The notes beneath the pieces were generated by a model, which was not told where the DNA came from, did no database searches, and saw only the letters and a list, made by a program, of their open reading frames with translations. DNA of 64,000 nt from Chondrilla cf. caribensis (lineage: Eukaryota > Porifera > Demospongiae > Chondrillida > Chondrillidae), in the NCBI GenBank assembly GCA_964020155.1, contig OZ026558.1, positions 466,001 through 530,000 on the forward strand. Reading direction: 5' to 3'. A program made the position numbers and the translations under genes. Below, piece by piece: positions 34,683-46,307 of the stretch (its first letter is position 1; every line of letters begins with the position of its first letter).

Positions 34683-34960
34683 TTCACATACAGCTTCCAC
34701 TTTCCTTCAATAGGAGCTCTCTCTGCATATCGCTCTGCTTCAGTTACATTCTTCTTGGACAGGCAAGCATCGACAAATGGCTGCAATCAAAGAAGAAAGA
34801 GGATCACAATCAATCTATATGTCCATACATGCATAACATACTGTATGACATGTGTGTAGGTGCAGGTACACTATTGACAGACTCTAGCCTGCTCTCATAG
34901 CAATACTCCAACTCATCACAGCAAACTAACAGCTAATTCTTAACCTATAATACACACAAG
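34683..34960 (-). pseudogene. Inverted copy of VPS16 penultimate exon and intron
   Basis: On the minus strand this repeats 14300-14575: the exon for PFVDACLSKKNVTEAERYAE and ERAPIEGKWKLY, with upstream intron sequence including the acceptor. The frame is open over the exon, but the donor side is replaced by unrelated AT-rich DNA and no following last exon exists on this strand. Confidence 0.85.
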
Positions 34961-35185
34961 ATCATGTTGGCAATGTGTACGCTATGGTATATACATACAT
35001 ATATTATGCATATCATAGAGAGTTTGGCTGTTAAGCGCATGCGCTTATGACAGTAAGTGGAAAGGAATTATGCACCTAACAAATGGTATGCACTTATCAA
35101 ACGAGTGGTGCCTATTGACACCCAGAGCATTGTATAGCTATTAGCATGCATGTATCAGGTAGGAGAGAATGTAGCAAAATCAAGG

Positions 35186-35386
35186 TTACCGGAATGTGAA
35201 GAAGTTGTGTTTCTTCACGAAAGTGTTCAAGGTGAAATGTTTTGACATCTGGTACAAATAGCTGTTGCAATAGAAGTTCAATTCCAGCTTGGATTCTCGA
35301 GTGTAGCTCTTACGCACAGAGGTTGGCTTAGCTACTGAAACCCCGCAGTTGAGGGTTGTCCGGACCATAGAAGCAGCTCTGGCCAT
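35186..35386 (-). CDS. Small ORF or first exon, 66 codons, uncertain
   Basis: The frame starts MARAASMVRTTLNCGVSVAK and has a rather normal codon mix, ending FFTFR just where cg|gtaacc could also act as a splice donor. The basic, hydroxylated N-terminus could be a mitochondrial presequence, and a faint ferritin-like pattern (SYTRE, then YLYQMSKHF) is visible. Neither is strong. No downstream exon was found. Confidence 0.25.
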   Translation of the reverse strand: MARAASMVRTTLNCGVSVAKPTSVRKSYTRESKLELNFYCNSYLYQMSKHFTLNTFVKKHNFFTFR

Positions 35387-35399
35387 GATACTATCATTT

Positions 35400-36205
35400 G
35401 CAAAAGAAACCGAATGTTGTAACCGTCGAATAACAATATTATATGCCTGACAGATAGAGCATAGACCATAGTATCAACAATAATATCATATGCCTGACAG
35501 ATTGACAGAGCATAGACTCTAGATGGTCTATGGACAGAGTACACACATGGCATATGTGCTTAATTTATATGGCTTTAGATAGACAAGAGACTATGCGCCT
35601 CATTTATAGGTTGTGCTTAACAACCTGTCTCTATGGTATACATATACAGTATAACCACATATATAATATTATAATATAATAATAATAATTACAACAGTAT
35701 GTATATGATGTATAATATTATTATATATCTACATTCGTATATATACCTTATGTAACCCTAACCCACATATAGTCATATATGTATACATATTATGTATATA
35801 CATATGTTATGATACACATGATAATGGTCCACAAATAAATCCACACTGACAGTTCACTCCATCTTGGAGTAATAATGGCACTCACTTAGATACATATGTA
35901 CACATACACTATATCATGATATACATTTAGCTAATATAATACATATTTATAAGTGTATGTGTGCATGTGTATCATGTGATAATCACATGATATCGTAATT
36001 ACGTCATTGTCACATGAATATTATATATTGCATTGTACTAGTACTGCTATACCTCCTATACATTCCATACAAATCTCCTATAGAACATACAACAGCCCTA
36101 TGATCTTATGACATCATAATGACATCAAACGTGCCCTTTAAGCCAACCCATAATAGTGTTATTGTAACTCAATGACATCATCCATTCGCATCATAAGGGA
36201 ATTAA
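35400..36205. other. AT-rich intergenic DNA
   Basis: Contains a near-tandem duplication around 35445-35525 (catatgcctgacagat twice). No gene is supported. Confidence 0.45.
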
Positions 36206-36206
36206 C

Positions 36207-36208
<2 letters not shown>

Positions 36209-36276
<68 letters not shown>

Positions 36277-36288
36277 TGTGTGTGTGTC
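36209..36288. repeat. (GT)n microsatellite
   Basis: About 80 bp of TG, one ttt interruption. The following 36300-36560 is shared with 39175-39365 and 40265-40500 (gcatcctcaatgtcaaaaac; accttgtgtcatgtaagtat variants). Confidence 0.95.
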
Positions 36289-36559
36289 AAAAACTAATTT
36301 GCAATGTGATATTGTTGGCACAGGGCATCCTCAATGTCAAAAACAACAAACACCTGCATTAAATCCTTACATGTTAGATCTTGTGTCATGTAAGTATTCA
36401 GTTGTTAATATTGAGTGTGCATGAAGACAATGATACACTATCTATATCAGGATATACATACATGTAGCTATAGGTACTATCTGTACACTATTGTACATAT
36501 TATGTATGTATGTACCTTTAATATGTGCATGTCCCATGTACGCATAATGTGCTTATAGA

Positions 36560-36915
36560 GTAGTGGTGTGTTTACAGCTAGTAATGATGTGTGTACAGCT
36601 AGTAGTGATGTGTGTACAGCTAGTAGTGGTGTGTGTACAGCTAGTAGTGGTGTGTGTACAGCTAGTAATGATGTGTGTACAGCTAGTAGTGATGTGTGTA
36701 CAGCTAGTATTGATGTGTGTACAGCTAGTAGTGGTGTGTGTACAGCTAGTAGTGATGTGTGTACAGCTAGTAGTGGTGTGTGTACAGCTAGTAGTGGTGT
36801 GTGTACAGCTAGTAGTGATATGTGTACAGCTAGTAGTGGTGTGTGTACAGCTAGTAGTGGTATGTGTACAGCTAGTAGTGGTGTGTGTACAGCTACGTAG
36901 TAGTGGTATGTGTAC
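36560..36915. repeat. 21-bp minisatellite array (about 16 units)
   Basis: Plus orientation, ending in agctacgtagtagtgg, a small rearranged unit. Confidence 0.95.
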
Positions 36916-37299
36916 AGCTAGCTACATGTACATGTGTGTGAGAGTAGCAAGTATTAATGTTGTACATCACCTGGAAAATGCCCATCCAAAAGGCCATCAT
37001 CTCCAAGTGTATTTATACTATAGTTGCTATGACATCTGGAGCACATGTGATGAGGTGACATTATGGCTATAGCTATAACCAGATATATCATCCTGTTTCA
37101 AGGGTGATTGGTTTTGGTGTAGATGTGTAGCACGTGTGCTAGAGATCAGTAAAGGTCTGAGGAATACAAAGTGTTTACACCATTGTCAATGGAATGTCAG
37201 CTAAACTAAAGATAAATGGAGCACTAATGGAGGGGAAGTCAGTGTGACAAATTGTCTGCGGCAAGAACAGACACATGCACACGTGCACTCACACATACC

Positions 37300-37464
<165 letters not shown>

Positions 37465-37829
37465 TTGTATTGGTGAGTGTATATTTACATTCTTTAGTCT
37501 AATTATTATCTTGATATTCAGGACCTCATTGTGTTTAATAGTTTAATGGTTAACTTAACTGATTGTAAGGTGTTGGGATACTATTAGCCTAAGGTTAAAA
37601 CCAGTGTTTTTTACTTGTACTTTGAAACAACTGATAACTTGTGTATTTCAAGCTTCACTCTGAGATCTGATGTAGTTAGGTTACTGTTGACCAGTTACCA
37701 TGGTGTGAACATTTATACATCAGAATGTCTACACAATATATGTGTACCTATTCATTAGACTCTTCCTACACGTTAATTGGATGTATGTTGTACCTCATAA
37801 ACAAGCCTTCACACACCCAGTTGACTCCA

Positions 37830-38110
37830 TAGAAGCTGATACAGTCCCAGGAATCCTATGAATATCCTCACTAGCCCCTCCCAGTAGTCTGAGGTCTTGA
37901 GAGTTTATTGGTATATAATTAATGAGACCAACTCACCTGATGCTGCAGATGTGACCAAATAAGGTCATACTCTCTACTGTACATCACCCCACTGTACCAT
38001 CACTGAGAAGCCATTTTTCTTGTTGCCTGGGAGATCATCTCACCTCTCCCAAGTGGTCCATTCTAATGTGAGGTAATTTAGTCCAGCCCTTTATCCAGTT
38101 CATCACAACC
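37830..38110. repeat. Repeat module R2, copy 3
   Basis: Near-identical to 16415-16720, including tcactagcccctcccagtag. Confidence 0.8.
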
Positions 38111-38339
38111 AGGCAGGACATGATCTGTTACATTCCAGGGCGTTTGTAGAGACATGAGGCTGTGTTGACTACAAAGTGGTCATGTGCTGACAGGTCCACA
38201 TAACGTCCTACTGGTGTTCATGTACCTTTGAGTCAGTTGCATAATGTTGTGGCTGTGGTACAACTGAAGGGCTTCTTATAGTGTCTGGTGTGAAATGTGA
38301 ACTACGTAATTTGTGTAATAATAACATAATATAATGTCT

Positions 38340-38515
38340 AATAATAGTTATAGTGTTGGCAAAGAACACCCACAGTTTTGATGATAACCTCACAAGTCAG
38401 AGCAAGTGTCATGAAAGTATGTCATTGGTCGTATGTGCATGAAGCCAATGACCACAGATCAGAAGGTGTATGCTCTTCAAAACACTTAGTACTTCTTTTG
38501 TTATATCCCTGTATC
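38340..38515. repeat. Conserved flank of the 21-bp family, best copy
   Basis: gtgttggcaaagaacaccca followed by gatgataacctcacaagtc and cttcaaaacacttagtactt. It matches the window start and 48113-48235, with the first part inverted at 20515-20575. Confidence 0.75.
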
Positions 38516-38519
38516 AATA

Positions 38520-38885
38520 TGGTGTGTGCACATCTAGTATACGTGTGTACAGCTAGTAATGGTGTATGTACAGCTAGTAGTGATGTGTGTACAGCTAGTA
38601 GTGATGTGTGTACAGCTAGTAATGGTGTGTGTACAGCTAGTAGTGGTGTGTGTACAGCTAGTAGTGATGTGTGTACAGCTAGTAATGGTGTGTGTACAGC
38701 TAGTAGTTGTGTGTGTACAGCTAGTAGTGATGTGTGTACAGTTAGTAGTGTTGTGTGTACAACTAGTAGTGGTGTGTGTACAGCTAGTAGTGGTGTGTGT
38801 ACAGATAGTAGTGGTGTGTGTACAGATAGTAGTGGTGTGTGTACAGATAGTAGTGGTGTGTGTACAGATAGTAGTGATGTGTTCA
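38520..38885. repeat. 21-bp minisatellite array (about 17 units)
   Basis: Plus orientation. The last four or five units share the variant acagatagtagtggtgtgtg, showing local homogenisation. Confidence 0.95.
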
Positions 38886-39442
38886 GTTTTTGCTGGTGTT
38901 CATGTACCCATGAGTCAGATGTATGTATTGTGTGATGGCTGTGGTACTGACTGTGGGCTATGTGACTTTTCACACGTAGTCCACAGTCTTCTGTGGTTTC
39001 TGGTGAGGAATGTGAACTAATTTGCATTGTGACATTGTTGGCTTGTTTCATGGTTGGTTGTGAGATCAATGGAGTAAAGTGTGCTACATGTCCTCATGTC
39101 TCGGGCAATAACAGTCAGGATGCTATCCTAAACGTGTGATAATTGTTATATAATTCATCCTCAATTTGAAGAACAACAAACACCTGCCTTAAAACCTTAC
39201 ATGTTTGACCTTGTGTCATGTAAGTATTCAGTTGGTAATATTGAGTGTGCATGAAGACAGTGGTACACTATATATCAGGATATACATGTAGCTATAGGTA
39301 CTATCAGTATATACACTATTGTACATATGTACATATATACCTATAATATGTGCATGTCCCATATGCTTATATAATATACCTATACAGTAGTGATGTTTGT
39401 ACAGCAAGTAGCGGTGTGTGTACAGCTAGTAGTAATGTCAGT

Positions 39443-39508
<66 letters not shown>

Positions 39509-39523
39509 TGTGTGTGTGTGTGT

Positions 39524-39578
<55 letters not shown>

Positions 39579-39755
39579 TGTGGTGTACATAGCTAGTAGT
39601 GATGTGTGTGCAGCTAGTAGTGGTGTGTGTACAGCTAGTAGTGATGTGTGTACTGCTAGTAGTGGTGTGTGTACAGATAGTAGTGGTGTGTGTACAGCTA
39701 GTAGTGGTGTGTGTACAGCTAGTAGTGATGTGTGTGCAGCTAGTAGTGATGTCAG

Positions 39756-39830
<75 letters not shown>

Positions 39831-40564
39831 TGTGGTGTACATAGCTAGTAGTGATGTGTGTGCAGCTAGTAGTGTGGTGTGTACAGCTAGTAGTGATATG
39901 TATACAGCTAGTAGTGATGTGTGTACTGCTAGTAGTGGTGTGTGTACAGATAGTAGTGGTGTGTGTACATCTAGTAGTGGTGTGTGTACAGATAGTAGTG
40001 ATGTGTTCAGTTTTTGCTGGTGTTCATGTACCATGAGTCAGATGTATGTATTGTGTGATGGCTGTGGTACTGACTGTGGGCTATGTGACTTTTCACACGT
40101 AGTCCACAGTCTTCTGTGGTTTCTGGTGAGGAATGTGAACTAATTTGCATTGTGACATTGTTTGGCTTGTTTCATGGTTGGTTGTGAGATCAATGGAGTA
40201 AAGTGTACTACATGTCCTCGTGTCTCCAGCAATAACAGTCAGAATGTCGTCCTAAATGTGTGATAATTGTTATATAATTCATCCTCAATTTCAAGAACAA
40301 CAACCAACTGCCTTATAACCTTACATGTTTGACCTTGTGTCATGTAAGTATTCAGTTGGTAATATTGAGTGTGCATGAAGACAGTGGTACACTATATATC
40401 AGGATATACATGTAGCTATAGGTACTATCAGTATATACACTATTGTACATATGTACATATATACCTATAATGTGTGCATGTCCCATATGCTTATAATATA
40501 CCTATACAGTAGTGATGTTTGTACAGCAAGTAGCGGTGTGTGTACAGCTAGTAGTGATGTCAGT

Positions 40565-40565
<1 letters not shown>
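38885..40565. repeat. Tandem duplication of a unit of about 1.1 kb
   Basis: Segment 38885-39440 (from gtgttcagtttttgctggtg through the taatatacctatacag block) is repeated at about 40010-40560 with few changes. Between the anchors lie a (GT)n tract (39446-39576), a 21-bp array (39590-39755), a second (GT)n (39757-39826) and another 21-bp array (39840-40010). The two (GT)n+array pairs inside are themselves a smaller tandem duplication. Confidence 0.8.
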
Positions 40566-40614
<49 letters not shown>

Positions 40615-40616
<2 letters not shown>

Positions 40617-40645
40617 TACAGCTAGTAGTGATGTCAGTTATGTGT

Positions 40646-40714
<69 letters not shown>

Positions 40715-40762
40715 ACTGACATCACTACTAGCTGTACACACACCACTACTTGCTGTACACAC
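40615..40762. repeat. Large (GT)n/(AC)n palindrome flanked by inverted 21-bp units
   Basis: tacagctagtagtgatgtca, ttatg and (GT)n run to a gtac centre near 40679. Then (AC)n, cataa and tgacatcactactagctgta follow. The arms are about 60-65 bp with very few mismatches, so it could form a cruciform. Confidence 0.85.
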
Positions 40763-40994
40763 ATCACTACTGTATACTACTGTATGTGTGTATGTGTGTT
40801 TGCCAGCAACTGTTCCACCAGCAAGGACTTTGCAATCATAAGAGGTTAGGCCGAGCCAAGCCATCCTTGTAGACGTTCTTACCAGACTGGCCTGCATCTC
40901 TGGACCATAAATTTTGGTCGTATTCAGAGCAAAGCAGCCAATGGATGGATGGATGGTGTATGTGTATGTGTGTGTGTGTGTGTGCGTGTGTGTG

Positions 40995-41545
40995 TACGTG
41001 TGGTGTGCATAGCTAGTAGTGATGTGTGTACAGCTAGTAGTGTGGTGTGTACAGCTAGTAGTGATGTGTGTACAGCTAGTAGTGATGTGTGTACAGCTAG
41101 TAGTGGTGTGTACAGCTAGTAGTGGTGTGTGTACAGCTAGTAGTGATGTGTGTACAGCTAGTAGTGGTGTGTACAGCTAGTAGTGATGTGTGTACAGCTA
41201 GTAGTGGTGTGTGTATAGCTAGTAGTGATGTGTGTACATCTAGTAGTGATGTGTGTACAGCTAGTAGTGATGTGTGTACAGCTAATAGTGATGTGTGTAC
41301 AGCTAGTAGTGCTATGTGTACAGCTAGTAGTGATGTGTGTACAGCTAGTAGTGATGTGTGTACAGCTAGTAGTGGTGTGTGTACAGCTAGTAGTGGTGTG
41401 TGTACAGCTAGTAGTGGTGTGTGTACTGCTAGTAGTGGTGTGTGTACAGCTAGTAGTGGTGTGTGTACAGCTAGTAGTGATGTGTGTGTACAGCTAGTAG
41501 TGGTGTGTGTACTGCTAGTAGTGGTGTGTGTACAGCTATATAGTA
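40995..41545. repeat. 21-bp minisatellite array (about 25 units)
   Basis: Plus orientation. Some units are 19 bp (gtgtacagctagtagtggt), which shifts the false reading frames. Confidence 0.95.
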
Positions 41546-41784
41546 GTGATTAGCTGTTAGCTGACCCAGCTGTTTCCATCCATGGTTTCTTGCTCCGATA
41601 ACCTGTATATCCCACAGTCACTGAAATCCAATCAAGAGATTATCATTGACATCGATCGATCTAATGGCATGTATTTATTATAATTTATTTTACCTCTTTC
41701 TGTCCAAGAGATTATCAGAACACCGACACGTAAGACAACTCTATCTATATGGCTTGCTCCAAAGGTAAACATTCTGTACTAGTC

Positions 41785-41880
41785 GGAAAAATTATACATC
41801 TCATGAATAATTAATGAGGTTGATTCGCAAATTATACACTTGAGTACATCAATGGAAATGCCCAGACATCATGGTACAAT
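41785..41880. mobile_element. Truncated end of the TTGTACCATGATGC element
   Basis: aaattatacatctcatgaat, acatcaatggaaatgccc and catcatggtacaa match 21500-21604 in order. It ends about 100 bp before the crystallin-like gene's TATA box. Confidence 0.65.
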
Positions 41881-41964
41881 ATATTGCGTAACATATATAT
41901 ATATATATATATCTTCAACTATGCATGGTTACTTAGTGTGTACTATTTTGGGACAGTGCTGTAA

Positions 41965-41987
41965 TGATGTCATAAGAGGCTATAAAA
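41965..41987 (+). promoter_or_regulatory. CRE-like site and TATA box of the crystallin-like gene
   Basis: TGATGTCA (41965-41972), one base from the CRE consensus, is followed by TATAAAA (41981-41987), 82-88 bp before the ATG at 42069. Confidence 0.5.
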
Positions 41988-42068
41988 AGTGGAGTTGCTC
42001 TGAAGTGAATCACCTCACTGAGACAAGAGTTCAAAACTATCTGAAAGTGAAGAAACAAGTCGGTCATT

Positions 42069-42623
42069 ATGAGCCTTAACTCTAGCATTACGTTTATTGA
42101 TGAGAGAGGTAACGAGAGTGCCGCATACAGGAAAAATCAAGCCTTTATGGAGGACACTGCTGCAGTGTACACTAAATGCCGAGTTGAAATTATAGCTGGC
42201 AAGGGAGCAGTGTGGATTGTCTACAGCGAGGAGAGATTTGGAGGTGCTGGTTCAGGAGTAGGACAGTATCGAATTGTGTATCCAGATAGTAGTGGCTCTC
42301 AGATTAATGTGGGGTTCAGAATCAAGTCAGCTCAAGCGTTTAGTGTTACCTTCCCATGCATTGCATTCTTTGAGCACTCTGATTTCAGGGGATTCATGCG
42401 TGCAACAGATGTCTCATTGGAGGACATTACCGATGGACACCCTGCCGGTGATGTAAGTGGAGTATCCTCTGCAATTGCCCTCTCTGGTCTTTGGAAAATC
42501 TGGAGCCTAAAAGCCAACCAGGGGACAATAGTGGCAACAGTGGATGCTCTAAAGAAGCAGCAAGAGGTTCAACTATTCCAAAACAACGATAAGGGGAGGT
42601 CAGTCGAACTTGTCAAGGCCTAG
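42069..42623 (+). CDS. Beta-gamma-crystallin-like protein, intronless
   Basis: 184 residues. The fold is read from two half-recognised Greek-key units. Unit one has RVEIIAGKGAVWIVYSEERF (about 37-56), then GQYRIVY. Unit two has CIAFFEHSDFRGFMRATDV (about 96-114), an aromatic strand, then the gap DITDGHPAGDVSGVSSAIAL (about 117-136) and WKIWSLKANQGTI. The pattern aromatic-x-G-x(4)-D followed by a valine/serine-rich VSS strand and a W is what beta-gamma crystallins show. Sponges and other non-chordates are known to carry non-lens members, often calcium-binding. The N-terminal SITFIDERGNESAAYRKN part also has the DERG/Y feel of a partial motif. No signal peptide is seen. The gene converges on the lipase gene. 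The family is likely but the repeats are degenerate. Confidence 0.65.
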   Translation: MSLNSSITFIDERGNESAAYRKNQAFMEDTAAVYTKCRVEIIAGKGAVWIVYSEERFGGAGSGVGQYRIVYPDSSGSQINVGFRIKSAQAFSVTFPCIAFFEHSDFRGFMRATDVSLEDITDGHPAGDVSGVSSAIALSGLWKIWSLKANQGTIVATVDALKKQQEVQLFQNNDKGRSVELVKA

Positions 42624-42805
42624 TACCAAGGTGGAAACCAAACAGCAGCTGATTCAGAACATTTCTTCATTTAGGCCTTATAGTGTATAGGACTCTGATA
42701 GGAAAGGTAACAAGTAGTTCCATAGCAATTGTATACTGTAGAGTGCATAGATAGAACTGATTTGAAATCATGTATTCATCAGCTGCTTAATGTTGATAAT
42801 TATAG

Positions 42806-43378
42806 TACAATGTACACAATAGTACTCTGGTGTTAGCAATGTGCACAATAGTACACTTGTGTTAGCAATGTACACAATAGTACACTGGTGTTAGTAATGT
42901 ACACAATAGTACATTGGTGTTAGTAATGTACACAATAGTACACTGGTGTTAGCAATGTACACAATAGTACACTGGTGTTAGTAATGTACACAATAGTACA
43001 CTGGTGTTAGCAATGTACACAATAGTACACTGGTGTTAGCAATGTACACAATAGTACACTGGTGTTAGTAATGTACACAATAGTACACTGGTGTTACCAA
43101 TGTACACAATAGTACACTGGTGTTAGTAATGTACACAATAGTACACTGGTGTTAGCAATGTACACAATAGTACACTGGTGTTAATAATGTACACAATAGT
43201 ACATTGGTGTTAGCAATGTACACAATAGTACACTTGTGTTAGCAATGTACACAATAGTACACTTGTGTTAGTAATGTACACAATAGTACACTTGTGTTAG
43301 CAATGTACACAATAGTACACTGGTGTTAGGAATGTACACAATAGTACACTGGTGTTAGCAATGTACACAATAGTACAC
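42806..43378. repeat. 29-bp minisatellite, expanded array (about 20 units)
   Basis: Unit gtaatgtacacaatagtaca plus ctggtgtta. The partner locus at 31721 has only about five units, so the array expanded (or the other shrank) after the segmental duplication. Confidence 0.95.
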
Positions 43379-43446
43379 ATACTATGTAGTCTGCACAATT
43401 GATTCATGCATTGCTGTATTAATTATACTCTATACACTGTATGCAG

Positions 43447-43540
43447 ATCAGATCTAGTCTCACGTAGCCAGCCTCTTTTCCGGTACACTTCCTTATTTGG
43501 AAGCTGGAAAAGTGGCTGGCTACGCAAGACTAGATCAGAT
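43447..43540. mobile_element. hAT-like mini-MITE with visible empty site
   Basis: The insert begins ctagtctcacgtagccagcc and ends ggctggctacgcaagactag. The direct repeat gatcagat lies on both sides. The paralogous locus near 31930 reads gcagatcagataagtttgaa without the insert, so the insertion is younger than the segmental duplication. An 8-bp target duplication suits hAT elements. Confidence 0.85.
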
Positions 43541-43862
43541 CAGTTTGAAATGTATGATAGTCACATTTTAGTTGTGAAATGCTATTTCATTCATACATTT
43601 ATCATAATTCATTGAAGCTATGATCAGTGCAGACTTTGAATAATAATTATCATCACTACTCAGCTGAATACACACTGTATAGCCACAGTAATGAGTGCAT
43701 GGGGTGATACATAGTAACAGGACTGACTCTGTAATAACACTTGTGAATAAGGTAATATGGTATGATGCATATAATATAGAGGACTATACTAGTTATGCCA
43801 CAATTGATACAGCAAATACATGATGACTGTTACAAACAAAGCCATTTTGTTATACTGATCGT

Positions 43863-46206
43863 CTACATACGAAAGTTCTCCAATTGGTGGATGTAGTCAG
43901 CAATTCCGTGACCAGCAGTTTTTGGTAGGTACATCACTGGATTTGGCTTGTACATACCAGTCCATTCACCAAGGAGGATAAGGGTTCCTGAGGAAACAGG
44001 GTCATTTTGAATCGTGAGCGTGTTTGAATCCATCCCGGTGAAATAGGTGGCCAAAGCCATGTCTCCCACAGGAGGACACCCATAGACATACTGGATTGGT
44101 TGAGAGATGTCGTGTGCACGAGAAATCCGATATGTGAGGAGTGTGGCCAGTGCACCTCCAAGGCTGTGCCCAGTGATGAAGAGCTTTTTCTTTCCAAGGT
44201 GAGGCATCAGTTTGGCTTCAATAGACTTATAAACAGTATTCATTGCAGTTATGAAACCTTTGTGACCGTACACCTTCTCATCCGGATTTATACGCGCTTT
44301 AACAAACCACAAGTCTGTCAAGATATCCTTCCAACTTGCTGTCCCACGAAACGCTACAACAACAGAGGCGTCATCACTGGCAATGAAGCCATTTGTGTCA
44401 GTACGTTTATCGTAGATTTCCATTTCGGCAACCAGATTATATTTAGGCAGCTCTTGAATAACTTCTGAGTATGGCTGATAGGCAAGTTGGCTTAGCTGTG
44501 CATAAAGCAGAGCTTCATCTTTTTTGAAGTCGGGACTAAACTCTGGTGGTGGAACTGCAGGGGTGGCAGAGATGGTTGCTTCAATTGTGCTTGCGGCAAT
44601 TTCGTTTTGCATGTAGACACTTGCTGAGCTCGAATCATCAAAGATTGGCCCCACATACTGCTTATTGGTAGGCCCTTCTTCTTCCTCCTTGATGTAGTTG
44701 AGTTTGGTCCTACCAGCATGTCCGTTCCCCACCAACTGCCTGTCATTGTCTATATAGGCCTTTGGATCAAAGTGTACATCACTACATGGAGAAGAGTGAC
44801 ATATGATGTTAAATTATGCAGGACATATTATGATACACCCTGATAATACTAATCTAATATAAAAGGCTATAGGCGAATTTTATCCCATCTATACTTTTTG
44901 TCAGGAAAGAGTGTTTCGGCATTGGAAAAACGTTGATGAAAAACAGGATGAAAGACTCAAGGAAGAGACTACTAGGACTAGCCTGCATTCAAACGGAATT
45001 CGAATTTTGAATTTATCAGATAATATTAATTGGTACGTACAACATGCCAGTTATTATATGTCCAAGTATGGATTCATTACGCACTCACCCTCATGCAGGT
45101 TCGAGCAATAAATTGGCCGATGCACATTGTACTTGGAAGTACAGTCTTAGAGCAAGGAGTGATGAGTAATGATTGCATACACACATGCATCTTACTGATG
45201 ATGAGCAGTGAAGCAACCTGTCTGGCCTAACATACTCTTTCCTTATTAACACATCTCACCTTTGAGTGTAGTACATTCCCATCCAGGCATTTTTGGTAGG
45301 AACAACCTTTTCAACGTCTACAACTGGATAGATGTACGTGTCGCTGCGATTGAGGGTGATTGTCAAGACAATTTCGTTCGGATCTTTTGCGGGATCGTCT
45401 GCTTCTTTCAGGCCTTTGGTTCTTCCTAATTGAGGGAAGCGGATTATCGGTTCTGGACAGTCGAGTGCTTTTGGACCGGGCTTCTTGATCTCATCCGGCA
45501 GGGAATCTTGCTCCAGAATTGGGAACAGCAGCTGTTGTTGGAAAGGTGCAAAGCTATTCCACAATTTCTTCAAATCTTCCAAATCGAGTGACGATTTTCC
45601 CGGAGAAGCACCAGCCTTTGCTGCCTCAACGGCACGTATGAAGTCACGTGTCTCTCCGTCCACTTGTTTGGATTCAATACTAGCGAACACTTGATAAGCG
45701 TCAGGTGAGGAAGGATCACTAGGGGCATTGAGGATGCGACCCCGAAGGACATTCGTTTCAGCATCAAGGCGCTGATAGTCACCCTTGAAGATGCGGAGCT
45801 CGTACTCTTCTGAACGGTTGGTGGATTCTACTCCCGGACCGACGGTTGTTGAGAGCTTTCCGATATAATAGGAGCTTTGAGCTGCTTTTTTCACCCACTG
45901 GTAGGCTAAATATTTATCGTCGGCCGCTCCCTTCTCGTATATGCCTACCCAATAGTCGTCCGTATCTGGAGTCTTGTCGAGACTCCAGTGCATGGTGGGA
46001 TAATAGTAGAGGTAGCTGTAGTACGAATAAAGCTGAATGCCGTCGTAAACCTTCGAGGAGAATTCGTCTGATTTGGTAGTGGTCTTCAGCTGAAGATTGG
46101 TGTCCTGGACTTGAGGCTGTATATTGAAGGCAGCTATACCCTTTGCTTTGTCATCACTGCCCAGTTGTTGCCAAGAAGTCAAGAACTCTCCGATCTTATC
46201 AGCCAT
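43863..46206 (-). CDS. Class 3 lipase with N-terminal bacterial-type beta-sandwich domain
   Basis: Two exons, 46206-45260 and 44781-43863, join in phase 2 (donor ag|gtgaga, acceptor gtag|t), giving 621 residues. The N-terminal exon has WVGIYEKGAADDKYLAYQWV (about 87-106), then EYELRIFKGDYQRL (about 135-148), the W-(I/V)-G-(I/L)-Y ... YE-(L/F)-R-(I/F)-F pattern of SKICH-like or Ig-like domains frequent in bacterial secreted proteins. A second WMGMYYTQ sits at the exon junction. The C-terminal exon is an alpha/beta hydrolase of Lipase_3 type: VVVAFRGT oxyanion strand, then LFITGHSLGGALATLL with the nucleophile Ser, then LTIQNDPVSS with the likely acid, and HGIADYI with the catalytic His. No signal peptide is evident. 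It likely hydrolyses acylglycerols or phospholipids. A broken copy of the second exon is at 32252. Confidence 0.8.
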
Positions 46207-46301
46207 TGCAGACAGTTCACTGTACAGCTACGGTTCCCGTTAAAGCGGTGATGAGCTTTGACTTTGAGTTGTAGAATGAAAGAACTTCAAAATCAAGATA
46301 A

Positions 46302-46307
46302 TTTATA
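46302..46307 (-). promoter_or_regulatory. Possible TATA box of the lipase gene
   Basis: Minus strand ctataaattat, 96-101 bp before the ATG at 46206. The surroundings are AT-rich, so confidence is lower. Confidence 0.35.
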
